Shown here in pieces: positions 43,266 to 53,068 of a DNA stretch of 64,000 nt (the first letter of the stretch is position 1; each line of letters opens with the position of its first letter). This stretch comes from Hygrophila difformis (Eukaryota > Streptophyta > Magnoliopsida > Lamiales > Acanthaceae): the NCBI GenBank assembly GCA_030278955.1, contig JAOANR010000003.1, positions 31,821,227 to 31,885,226 of the forward strand, read 5' to 3'. A program made the position numbers and the translations under genes. The notes under the pieces are model-generated. The model searched no databases. It saw only the letters and a list, made by a program, of their open reading frames with translations, and was not told the origin of the DNA.

Positions 43266-45032
43266 TCAGTTCGAGAAGGTGGGACCCAGAGTGATGGGTC
43301 CCGGCTCCTTCCGGTATTCTTCAAGCTGGATCAGCAGTTGTATCCTTTTGGCTCCTTTGGGCTCAGTTGTATCTGTTTCCTGCAATAGAAAATGATAAAC
43401 GGAATCAATGAATCTTTTAATCCGTTGCCTGGGTACCGGCCCATCCGTAAAGGTGGGTATTATTAGTCTATTCGTTCTGGCGACCACGCCATCCCCACCC
43501 CCTTGAGGAGGATGATCCATCAACCGATCAGATTCAAGCTCCTCATCTCGCTCAAATAAAGAAAGATCTGTAACATTAAAAGTTGGGTGAATATTATATT
43601 CATCAGACAGTTCAATCCTATAAGCATTGTCATTAATTTTCTCAAGGACTCGAAATGGTCCTATTCCGCGAGGTGCGAGCTTTCCGTGTTTCTGCGCCGG
43701 AAACTGTTCTTTGCGCATGTAAACCCAAACCATGTCTCCGGGTTTCAGAAGCAGCTTCTTTCGGCCCTTGTTATCCAGTCGGGCGTAATTTTCATATGCC
43801 TTTTGCAGACTTTCACGCACATTCTGATGAAGATCTTTGATCGCCTTTGCTCTATCCCTGCCATTTAAATTCATATGCTCACTATGAGGTAGTGGCAGAA
43901 AATCAAGCGGGGTTAGCGGATTAAAACCGTAGACTATCTCGAAGGGTGACATGTGTGTGGAACGATGAATGTGTCTATTATAAGCGAATTCAATATGAGG
44001 CAAACATTCATCCCAGCTTTTCGAATTAGAAGAACTAATGATGCGTAGAAGGTTACCCAACACGCGATTTACCGCTTCTGTCTGTCCAACCGTTTGAGGA
44101 TGATACAAAGTGGAGAACAAAAGTTGCGTGCCCATTTCACGCGAAAATCCTTTCCAGAAATAGCTTACAAATTTCGCATCGCGATCAGAGACAATTGATT
44201 TCGGTACTCCATGCAAACGTACCACTTCCCGAAAGAATAGTTTTGCAATATGGCTGGCATCATTCGTCTTTGCACATGGGATAAAGTGAGCCATCTTCGA
44301 AAATCGATTGACTACTACAAAAATTGAATCCTTTGCTCTCGCAGTTCGAGGCAACCCAAGTACAAAATCCATTGACAGATCAAGCCAGGGTCCTTCTGGC
44401 ACTGGAAGAGCTTGATACAAGCCATGCGGTTTGACAGTTGACTTGGTCCTCAGACAGACCAAACACTTGGCTATGTAATCAACAACTTGTTTCTTTATGC
44501 CAGGCCAGTAGAACCGTTCCACAAGAATTCCCATTGTTGTGTCCTTCCCAAAATGTCCCATGAGGCCACTTCCATGTGCCTCTTGAATTAGTAATTCTCT
44601 TATTGATCCTCGGGGAATGCACAACCTGTTCTCGAAATAAAGAAATCCATTCGTCTGGGAAAATTCCTTGAACCCATTTTTCTGAGTCTTTTCAAAAATA
44701 TCTTTAAAATCCTCGACAGTGGCATACTGACTCTTAACGTGCTCAAATCCTATGACCCTAGTTGCAGCGAAGGTTGCCAATGCAGTTCTTCTTGAAAGTG
44801 CATCCGCTACAACGTTGTCTTTTCCTTTATAATACCGGATCACGTATGGAAAGGCCTCAACGAAAGTGCTCCAACGAGCATGTCTCTTACTAAGCTGGCC
44901 TTGTTGTCTGATATGCTTCAAGGTCTCGTGATCGGTATTAATCACAAACTCTCTACCTTGAAGGTAGTGCTGCCATGTCTTCAGCGCTCGAAGAATACCA
45001 TATAATTCCTTGTCGTACATTGAGTAGTTCAA
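43266..45032 (-). pseudogene. pol: Element D RNase H end, integrase and C-terminal tail
   Basis: 588 open codons after one upstream stop. RNase H: YDKELYGILRALK, INTDHETLKHI and [10 protein letters not shown]. Integrase zinc finger: EAHGSGLMGHFG ... CLVC. Core: LSMDFVLGLP, IVSDRDAKFVS and HPQTVGQTEAVNRV, carrying the Asp-Asp-Glu triad. Then a GPF-type block (APRGIGPFRVLEKINDNAYR) and a tail beginning QGGGDGV whose codons form the polypurine tract. The last part (GPVPRQRIKRFIDSVYHFL) resembles the CRM-specific C-terminal motif thought to target centromeric chromatin (inference). Good preservation of this block contrasts with the broken 5' half. Confidence 0.8.
43492..43505 (-). promoter_or_regulatory. 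Polypurine tract of element D, inside the integrase frame
   Basis: The minus strand reads CAAGGGGGTGGGGA then TGGCGTGG. It codes for the QGGGD residues of the integrase tail, so priming signal and protein sequence overlap, as described for CRM elements. Confidence 0.6.
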
Positions 45033-45059
45033 ATGTGCTCCACTGAACTTCTCACTGTA

Positions 45060-45341
45060 TTATGCTATCAGTCGTCCCTCTTGCAGTAGAACTTCCCCCA
45101 TTCCGGTACCTGATGCATCGCTTTCCAGTTCAAATGGAAAGTCAAAATTTGGCAATGCTAGAACAGGTGCATGGGTCAGTTTCTCTTTTAGATCATCAAA
45201 AGCTTTTTTCTGGCTCGACCCCCACTTGAACTGATTCTCCTTCTTAAGGAATGAAGTGATTGGGGCCGCAATGACACTGAACTGCGGCACGAATCGTCTG
45301 AAGAAACCACTCAATCCCAAGAAACTTCGAACTTCGTGCAC
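45060..45341 (-). pseudogene. pol: Element D RT connection and RNase H start
   Basis: [21 protein letters not shown] followed by [22 protein letters not shown] and [18 protein letters not shown], where the first RNase H Asp lies. The frame equals that of 43266-45032 and is separated from it only by a TAA at 45060. In relatives this spot codes an aromatic residue before SEKFSG. Confidence 0.8.
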
Positions 45342-45640
45342 AGAGTTGGGTGGTTTCCATTCTGATATAGCCCAGATTTTTTATTCGTCCACTTTGAGAC
45401 CATCTTTCCCAACCACGAAACCTAGAAAAGTGACCTCTAGCACACAGAAGATGCACTTGTCGTAGTTGGCATACAGTTGTACTGATCTTAATTTGCTCAA
45501 CACCTGTTGAACATAAGAGACATGGTCTACATTAGAACAACTATAAATTAAGATGTCATCAAAATAAACTACAACAAATTTCCTGATAAATTATCTAAGA
45601 GTTTCATTAATCAGATGCATAAACGTAGAAGGCGCATTTG
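45342..45640 (-). pseudogene. pol: Element D RT catalytic region, broken
   Basis: The frame is interrupted, but VVVYFDDILIYS is readable around 45545-45580, so both catalytic Asp residues are present. A stop lies nine codons before it (after ETLR) and another near 45380 in the thumb region. Confidence 0.7.
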
Positions 45641-45898
45641 TCAGCCTGAATGGCATGACAAGCCATTCGTATAGACTGAATTTGTCTTGAAGGCGGTCTT
45701 CCATTCGTCACCAGGCTGCATTCGTATCTGATGATATCCACTCTTAAGATCGATCTTTTTTAAACACATTGGCTCCTCCAATTCATCTAATATGTCATCC
45801 ACTCTCGGAATCGGATGTCGGTACTTGATGGTGATAGCGTTGACTGCACGGCAATCAACACACATTCTCCATTCACCGTTCTTCTTTGGTACGAGCAA
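45641..45898 (-). pseudogene. pol: Element D RT fingers
   Basis: [37 protein letters not shown] and [15 protein letters not shown] match RT fingers and palm. A frameshift near 45670 ends the similarity before the FGLTNAP block, of which only traces remain. Confidence 0.8.
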
Positions 45899-46446
45899 GA
45901 CTGGGACGGCACACGGCGACAGACTTTCTCGGACCCATCCCTTGTCAAGTAACTCTTACACCTACCATTGTATCTCCTTTGTTCCTCCGGATTCATGCGG
46001 TAAGCTGGTCTGTTCGGGATGGAGGCTCCGGGAACAAAATCGATTCTGTGCCCAACGCCTCTTAATGGTGGGAGTCCAGCTGGGACTTTATCCAGAAAAA
46101 CATCCTTATTCCTGTCAAGCATTTCAGAAAATTCCAAAGGCATTTCAGGTGCAGCAGTGATAGTTCTAGAAATGGAATCATCTGGTTTAATATAAGCAAG
46201 GAAACAGTGACCTGTAAATTCAGGTTCTAGCGCGGCTTGCTTGAACTCGGACTTAGTCAATATCAGACATTGACAGGGTGTTGAACTATTGGATGATTCA
46301 CCAACTTTGGCTTCGCCCCTGGTGCGTGCCTTGAAATTGGCTTCTTCTTGAGCGATGTTTTCCTTTAATTTTTCTTCATCAAGCCGAACAGCTTTAACAT
46401 ATAAGGGCTTGAACAAATAATCACGTTGTTCGTGCTTAAAGTACAA
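45899..46446 (-). pseudogene. pol: Element D protease-RT linker
   Basis: Charged linker (LDEEKLKENIAQEE) then NKDVFLDKVPAGLPPLRGVGHRIDFVPG and RPAYRMNPEEQ, the standard approach to RT in CRM/Reina-like elements. A one-base frame change near 45960 separates it from the RT fingers. The frame has no trustworthy ATG; it is an internal polyprotein piece. Confidence 0.75.
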
Positions 46447-46488
46447 TACATTTTCCTTTCCTCTGTATGTGGCATCCTTATCAAATAA

Positions 46489-46740
46489 TCACGGCCTACC
46501 CAATAGAACATGACAAGCGTCCATTGGCACAACGTCACATAAAACCTTCTCTGAATATGATCCCTTGGTGTTCGGGACCCAAGCTTGTTGTGTGACCTTG
46601 GTCCGGCCGCTTTGGTTCATCCACATAAGCTGGTAGGGCCTGGAGTGCGCTTTAGTTGGTAGCATTAATCTGCGCACAATATATTAACTCACAACATTAA
46701 TGCAGCTACCGTTATCAACAATGATTGTGGCATTATTGCC
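46489..46740 (-). pseudogene. pol: Element D protease
   Basis: IVDNGSCINVVS, at about 46690-46726, is the retropepsin active-site block (here Asp-Asn-Gly-Ser). A TAA follows, then PYQLMWMNQSGRTKV and VLCDVVPMDACHVLLGRP, which end the fold. One stop in the middle inactivates it. Confidence 0.75.
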
Positions 46741-47222
46741 TAAGATAGTACAACGACAATGGAAAAGATTCTCCCTTTGTTTGTTGTCTGTTGTCTCTGT
46801 TTCTCTGTCAGCCTCAAGGATCTCATAGCTACGACGATATTAACATCATCCTCATCTTCTGGTACGACTTTTGGATTGACCGGTTCTCCTCGAAGATGCT
46901 CTTGCAGTTCAAGATCCTCATATTCCATCTCATCTTCGGAGTCATATATTCTGAATACACCCGGTTCAATCTCGACAACTGGTCTTTGGTCCTCTCCAGT
47001 ATTGAGGACAACCACTCTCTTTGGCGGATTGTTACACGTAGTAGCATAGTGACCTTTCTTTCCACATTTGAAACAAATGACTTCCCGTGTATCCCTTGCG
47101 GGTAGTCTCTGTTCCCGGCCTTCAGCTGGAGCTGGTGCTCGATTTCTTTCTTCCTGATTGTAAGCTCTGAAGGCCTGTCCTAAATCAAAACCTCTCTGTC
47201 GATCCCGACCCTGTGGTTGCGG
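46741..47222 (-). pseudogene. gag: Element D gag C-terminus with zinc knuckle
   Basis: Same frame as the capsid piece, after a TAG at 47223. CFKCGKKGHYATTC (about 47035-47076) is a C-x2-C-x4-H-x4-C knuckle. It is followed by an acidic segment (DSEDEMEYEDLELQE) that leads to protease. Confidence 0.75.
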
Positions 47223-47960
47223 CTACTGTTGCGGCTGCCTGTAGTGCGGTGGTGGTCGAATCAACCAAGGTTTGTTAGGATTGTAGTTGTAATGCCCTGA
47301 GGGAGATGGAGAAGGTCGATGGGATTTCCGCTTCAATTGTGCCTCAAACCTAGCAGCCTTGCGAACCAGATCTGTGATGTTGATGTAACCCCTCATTTCC
47401 ATTTCTTCATGGATTTCGGGTCGTAAATGCTTGGCAAATCTGGTAAGTGTAATTAATGGGTCCTCATTGATTTGAGCCCTCATCATGAGCATTTCCATCT
47501 CATGATAGCACTCTTCTACAGTTTTGGATCCTTGCTGTAGGCCCACTAATTTCATATACATGTCCGGCTTATAAGTATGAGGTACAAAACGGTGTTGCAT
47601 AATTTCTTGCAAATATTCCCAATTAGTGACTTGTGGTCTCCCTGCAGTGTGAAGATCAGAACAGAATTTCTGCCACCATAGTTGAGCATAGTCCTTGAAC
47701 TCTGTCACAGCCAACTGAACGTTCTTGAAGTCTGAATAGTTGTGGCAGTTGTAGATCAGCTCCATGGAATGCTTCCAATCCAGAAATTCATTAGGATCAC
47801 CTGTCCCTTTGAAAGTAGGGATAGTGAACTTAATGCATTTCATGTTGTCATCAGCCTGGGGTTCTTCATCGTAGGCTGGTGGATCAAAGTCTAGCCTTTG
47901 TCTGGCAGGTGGTGGAATGATTTGCGGTGCAGGTCCTTCAGCAGGTGGTGGCATAGCCAA
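47223..47960 (-). pseudogene. gag: Element D gag capsid core
   Basis: FTIPTFKGTGDPNEFLDWKHSM, YAQLWWQKFCSDLH, LQEIMQHRFVPHTY and EECYHEMEMLMMRA are the Retrotrans_gag landmarks of CRM/Reina-like elements. An Arg/Lys region (AQLKRKSHRPSPSPSG) follows. Open for 245 codons, closed by TAG. Confidence 0.82.
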
Positions 47961-48155
47961 TGGATCGTCGGCTCTGAAAGGTGGTTGCCCTGCTGGAGTC
48001 TGTCTTGGTACAGGAGGAGGTGGTGGCTAGGCCCACTGATCCCTGAATGTCTGTTAAAGGTACCATATTGCAGTTCCTGTTCAGCTATGGCTTCCTCTGC
48101 GGTAGCCATAATAGCTTGGGAAACTCCGCTAGTGCCTTCCGGTGTAATTCTGGGG

Positions 48156-48452
48156 TCAGTGATGGAGCTGGAGGTGTGGTGTTCTGAGTTGAGGGAGTAG
48201 GATAGAGGCCTCTTCCAACCTCCTTTCAACTCGGTTCATAACCTCTCTTTGAATCACCTCGTTCTGGAACCGTACCCGAACTGCAATATCATCAACACAT
48301 TTATTAACAGCTTCAATATTAGTAGCATTAACATTTAAAGAATGTTGTAAAGCGTCGATGTCTGTTTTCTTAGCGGTGTCGGCCCTTATGGCGGTAATAT
48401 CTCCTTGGAGTGCTCGAAGGGCATCCAATATAGCTTCAGTGCTACCTGCCAT
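48156..48452 (-). pseudogene. gag: Element D gag N-terminus
   Basis: An ATG at 48452 starts MAGSTEAILDALRALQGD followed by a helical, coiled-coil-like region (ATNIEAVNKCVDDIAVRV, VERRLEEA). It ends in a frame break. The same frame resumes in the capsid core, with stops between 47961 and 48155. Confidence 0.65.
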
Positions 48453-48816
48453 CTCACAAAGAAATTATTTATAGATATAAAGAAGTCAGGAAAATAAACA
48501 GAAAATATATAGAGTGAACTCCCAGAGTATTTCTCTCTCACACAACTTCCTTGGTTCCAAACACCCAGTTGAAATTAACCTGCTCCAAGGAATAGTCAGA
48601 TGCACAAGGCCCGATATGGGACGCGCAGTCCACGATTCAGAAGGGACTGCTCGACTCAATCAACAAACAGCACAAAAGTATGAGCTTAATGCAATCTGAT
48701 CTATGTTCACGGTTTTAAATAAGTATTGCAGGTAATGGACAGTGTATATGGACCCCATATGCAAGTGGAAAAATTAAAGCTCTCAAGAAAAATCACTCTT
48801 GGAAATTACCCAAATT

Positions 48817-48945
48817 ACTCAAGTAACTTCTCGGGCTAGGTTTCACACAATGCCAGTCCAATATCCACTTTATTGTATAAATACTCAAGTGGCTTCTCAG
48901 GCTAGGTTTCAGATTGTGCCAGTCCGATATTTACCTTATTGTAAT
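48817..48945. repeat. 66 bp tandem duplication in the element D leader
   Basis: Two imperfect copies starting actcaagtaacttctc and actcaagtggcttctc, each with ggctaggtttca and gccagtcc. Confidence 0.75.
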
Positions 48946-49069
48946 TCACTCAGACACACGAAAATATTGAATTCCCAATATCACACGTGATTAATGTTGA
49001 TTGCTTGAATGCTTGACATGTAGCAGCTTGGAAAATTGGTATGAAATTCAAAATTTTGAATTCTGGAGG

Positions 49070-49560
49070 TAGGTACGACGCTAGAGGGGTTCACGTCGCT
49101 AAAGGACCACGTCGTGAGACGAGCTTAGCGTCGTAAGGCTCGGCGACGTGACATACTTTCGACTTCTGGGTGGACGTCGCTAGACTGGATCACGTCGTAA
49201 GAATGGTCTAGTGACGTAGTGCTTAGTGTCGTGTGTTGGAAGCCTTAGATTCTTCAAGATGTGAGTTGACAACGTGAGACGAGTCTCGCGTCGTGAGTGC
49301 GCTTCGCGTCGTAGGGGTCTGGCGATGTGTGGGGATTACGACGGCCTTACCTTGGCTTTTCTTTGAGTTACATCGCTAGTCGTGGGCTTGCAACGTGAAG
49401 CGAGGATCGCGACGTACTGAGGTTTCACGTCGTAAGAGATCAATCTTGTTGTTTTTCTTCTTTCGGACTACGTCGCTAAGCAGTGGCTTGCGACGTGTGT
49501 TTGAAGGATCACGACGGGGTTGTCTCGCGACGCCGCCTTGTCTTTTCTTGAGATTCCTTG
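49070..49560 (-). repeat. CGTCGTAAG / GCGACGT motif cluster in the element D leader
   Basis: More than ten cacgtcg(c/t) and gcgacgtg words in both orientations, the same vocabulary as in the LTR cluster at 42745-43025, but located outside the LTR. Confidence 0.6.
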
Positions 49561-50122
49561 ATAGCGACCCACTACCACTCCTCTAGGCAATATGTCAGCG
49601 CAAATTCCTTGTCCCCCAAAATTTCGGATGAGGACAAATATAATTAAAATCCCGTAAAGTAACAAATGTACTATGTCCGACTTGTCCCCCCAAAACCCTA
49701 ATAACATGTACAACTATTACAAAAAAATTCAGATCAAACAATATCCTCACAAGAACAACATGATTTTCATACAAGTTCTTCAAGATTCATACAAGATCAA
49801 GAACACCTTTAACAGAAATATTTCCCAACAAGCTCCTCACTCAAACCCAATCCCCAAGAACCCTAACTTGTCCAAACCCTTAATAATCCATTTAAACATG
49901 CAAACACATTTCAAATAGGCAAATAAGCTCACGGTATGGTACAAGGGATAGATGGAGACGGATTTAAACAAGAAATATGGGAAAAATAACAAGAACACAA
50001 GTTTCTAAAGTAAAACCGAGATAACAACACCACAAATATTTTTAGGGTTTTTCGATTTAATGGTGGAAAACACAAATAAAAATATGGAGAAGATAGAAAA
50101 TCCTATTGCAAATGTCAAGTGA

Positions 50123-50135
50123 GGCTTTGATACCA
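50123..50135 (-). promoter_or_regulatory. Primer binding site of element D
   Basis: The minus strand reads TGGTATCAAAGCC, initiator tRNA-Met type with one change. It lies 12 nt from the LTR end, unusually far compared with 3 nt in the other elements here. Confidence 0.7.
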
Positions 50136-50147
50136 AATTTTATATTA

Positions 50148-50496
50148 TGCCGTAGCCCAAATAGATCGAACTCGACAATATTGCAATAACCAGATTAAAA
50201 TGAGGAGTTGGGTGGAAGGCCGAGAGATGGTGAGGGGAAATGAAGACGAACACAATGAAATGAAAATAAAAGAGATACCCAAACCTAGATCGAAGGTGAC
50301 CCGGACTCGATTCAAGGATTAGACTGAACTAACCCAAGAATGCCCCCTCCAAGTGCATCGGTCTTGATTCCATTGAAGTCATTTTGAATCTTCAAAGGTG
50401 TGAGGTTCCACAAGGGAAGGATTCACATTATTGCCAAGAACAAGTGTTGTTCTTGGGGGAGAAATGACTTTGATAAAGAAAGGATTTAATTTCAAA
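50148..50496 (-). repeat. 5' LTR of element D, truncated to 349 bp
   Basis: Matches 39901-40196 joined to 42558-42596. Similarity ends abruptly after ggatttaatttcaaa, just before the TATA segment, so promoter and upstream part are missing. Confidence 0.85.
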
Positions 50497-51126
50497 CTAC
50501 TTTGTGGATACGAGATTGTAGACCAGTTTGGCTGATTAAATTTCATCTATTCCTGTATTAGTTTTTTTGTAAACATTAACACACATGTGTTATCAAAGGT
50601 GTATGAAAGTTCAAACCTGTTCGCCTATCAGTTATTCGAGGGACATTATTAAGCTTATAAATACAAGAGGACAAGAATGCAAAGAAGGAAAAGGACAATA
50701 ATCGACTTCCTCAAATAGAATTTTCTCTTTTCTTTTTTACTTAGGTCTTGGTAGAACTAGTTGTAAACTGCATTTGCCAGTGTTTAACTTTTGAAATGAT
50801 AAAAATTATTATAAATATTAAAAAAAAAAGATTAACTCTAATCACTAAATTCTAAAATGTACCCCTAATTTCTAACTACCTTCTCCAACTCTCAACTTTT
50901 AAAACACCAACAAATTATTTCCCAATTAATTGCAAGATAAATTTTTCTCAGATCCCCGAAAGAACCAACACCATGGAAATCATAATAGAAATTAACACCA
51001 GCCGGAAGCACGTAATTGGTAAATTTGCATACTTAACCTACACGTTAAACAAATTCCTTATAAACATGAGAAGTATACTCCTTCCTAACAATTGGTTCCT
51101 GAAAAGAAGTGATTCAATACCATAAT

Positions 51127-51225
51127 TTAATTTAGCGAGGGGAGGAAAATGGTATTTGATTGGTAGCCTGCGATTTTGTCAAAACCTTCATACGAAATCT
51201 TCCCAGAACGATCGAACAGCTTCAT
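51127..51225 (-). other. EF-hand-like short coding segment, uncertain
   Basis: An ATG at 51225 gives MKLFDRSGKISYEGFDKIAG and a stop at 51127. FDRSGKISYEGF resembles an EF-hand loop that has lost two residues. A pyrimidine-rich ctag lies just upstream. This may be chance; no neighbouring exon confirms it. Confidence 0.25.
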
Positions 51226-51645
51226 ATATAAAACCTAGAAAACTGAACTTGTATATCCCCTAACAATGCTAATCTGGATTCTCTACCTCCAGTTTCTGAC
51301 CCCAACTAATCTTTTGTGCTGCCCAACTGTTTTAGCATTGTATTATAATGTAATGTTCCACTACAATTGTACGAAACCTGCAATTTTACGGCATCAGATA
51401 ATATGCATAGATAGGCACTGTTATTACATAAAGGCAAGAGAAGAATGAACTAGGCAGGCAAATCACAAAACCAAAGTTGCAGACTTTGCTTTCTCCACCA
51501 TCCCATGGGGAACCCGATGTACAGAAAAACAAGTTCTAAAAAAAATAACCAGATGCACTGTAGCATTACAGTAAGACAAATCATGGATATGTGCATTGCA
51601 TCCCATTCATAATTGAAAATAAATTTTCTACAAACCGTAACCAGG

Positions 51646-51701
51646 TTAGTGACCGCCATTCTGCCACGTTGTCAGCACATCAGATGGTTTCAGGCTTTCA
51701 G
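51646..51701 (-). other. Possible last exon of a lost gene
   Basis: On the minus strand ttgctgtctcttctgcag is a good splice acceptor. It is followed by an open segment ending ESLKPSDVLTTWQNGGH and TAA at 51646. The protein is not recognised. No upstream exon could be identified to the right. Confidence 0.3.
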
Positions 51702-52188
51702 CTGCAGAAGAGACAGCAAATGTTCAATAATTATCATTTGCAATTTTGGCATGTGGTGAAGATAAAGAAAAGCAAATCATATCTTGCACCGGAAAGTAAG
51801 AAGTAAACAAATTTTGAAATCTACCTCAATCTTATATGAATGGTTTGTGAACAATTCCAATGTGTTCTCTTCATATTAATAGCAAGCAAGAAATAAATTG
51901 TAGCATGCATCAAATCACAGCATGTTTTGTGGATTAATTCAATTGCAGCAAATTGCTAGTGTAGGATATCCTGGTCTTTGTACAATAATGTGTGTTGATA
52001 TAATTCAACCATAGTAGTTATGCAGAATATCTTCATAATGGCAGTATCAAGATTTTGGTAATTACTGTATTTAAGTTGTCGCTCTGGAAATTTTCATCTA
52101 TGTTAATGAATCTTATAAAGTTAACCCTGTTACTACTCCGCAAATTACACATTAAATTTAATTAATAACAAGAAAGCAATATTTCAGC

Positions 52189-52298
52189 GAACGAATGGGT
52201 TCCAATAATAAGGAGACTTCTATTTGGTGCTCTTAACACGGTAGAACGAATGGGTTCCAATAATAAGGTGACTTCTACTTGGTGCTATTAGCACGGTA
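52189..52298. repeat. 55 bp tandem duplication
   Basis: Copies 52189-52243 and 52244-52298 (gaacgaatgggttccaata ... cacggta). It is followed by a second duplicated word, ggtaccaaggtactttgtg, at 52295 and 52358, and by repeated aaaatattaggttttcac at 52385-52500. Confidence 0.8.
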
Positions 52299-53068
52299 CC
52301 AAGGTACTTTGTGACACCACTTTTCGAAGGTTCTTTTAGGTTGATCTTTTTTGGGACGGTACCAAGGTACTTTGTGACACCGCTTAAAATATTAGGTTTT
52401 CACTGTTAGGTTTTCACTTAAAATATTAGGTTTTCACTTAAAATATTTTCGCGGCGGGGTCACCTCTCCAGTCACAAAATATTAGGTTTTCACTATTTTT
52501 TGGGATACCACTTAAAATATTTTCTGGATCCGCCACTGTATACATGGCTCCAACACAAAACAATTATCTGCAATATTCAACCTAAAAAATAACAGATATA
52601 AAATAAAAATAACAAACAAGACCAACCACAGAAGTTTGATACTTTGATGTATTCATCAAACTTAGTAACGTAATATCATATGTAAATGTATTTATAATAA
52701 TTGATAAATATAATTATTATTAAAATTGAATTGTAATTTGTAAGTTGTTTAACAAAGTTAATTTATAATATTTAGTATATACTATTATTTAATATAAAAT
52801 CTAATATTTAATTGAATACCGAATCGAATCGAGTATCATTCTAATATCAAAGTTCCGAATCGAATCACGAATCGAGCAAAATTATTCAATTCATTTTGCA
52901 ACTCTAGCAGTAAGAGCGGGAAGGTACAGCTTAGGATTTGGGAGTTACATTTGATTTTAGGGTTTTGACTGAAGTTCATATTACTTTAATAAAAATAAAT
53001 AAATAAGGCTAACGGAAATTTTAAAAAGGTTGAGGGAAGAAAATAAAGACTATCTTAAACAGTGAGGC

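Larger units (their letters stand above)
39901..43491 (-). repeat. 3' LTR of element D, with a nested solo LTR
   Basis: Left end TGCCGTAGCCC matches 50148. The right end is placed at 43491, where the minus strand goes from the purine tract AAGGGGGTGGGGA to TGGCGTGG. About 1.23 kb without the insert. The last 75 codons of the integrase ORF lie inside it. Confidence 0.65.
48453..50122 (-). other. 5' leader of element D
   Basis: 1.7 kb without coding sequence between primer site and gag. It contains a 66 bp tandem duplication (48817-48882, 48883-48945) and a dense cluster of cgtcgtaag / gcgacgtg words. Confidence 0.65.
39901..50496 (-). mobile_element. CRM-like Ty3/gypsy element D, minus strand
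   Basis: Left LTR (3') and truncated right LTR (5') both begin TGCCGTAGCCCAAATAGATC on the + strand. Between them lie gag, protease, RT, RNase H and integrase in the order expected for the minus strand. The integrase blocks (PHGLYQALPVPEGPW, GLPRTARAKDSIFVVV) and a C-terminal tail coded inside the LTR resemble the CRM clade of centromeric chromoviruses (family knowledge; moderate certainty). A solo Tekay LTR sits in the 3' LTR. Confidence 0.78.
50497..53068. other. Low-copy-looking region without clear gene
   Basis: No similarity to the LTRs or internal parts of the surrounding elements was seen. It is AT-rich, with two weak exon-like segments (51127-51225 and 51646-51701, minus strand), short tandem repeats at 52189-52520, and an AT-rich right part with repeated gaatcgaatc words. 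It could be what is left of the DNA that the elements invaded. Confidence 0.45.
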
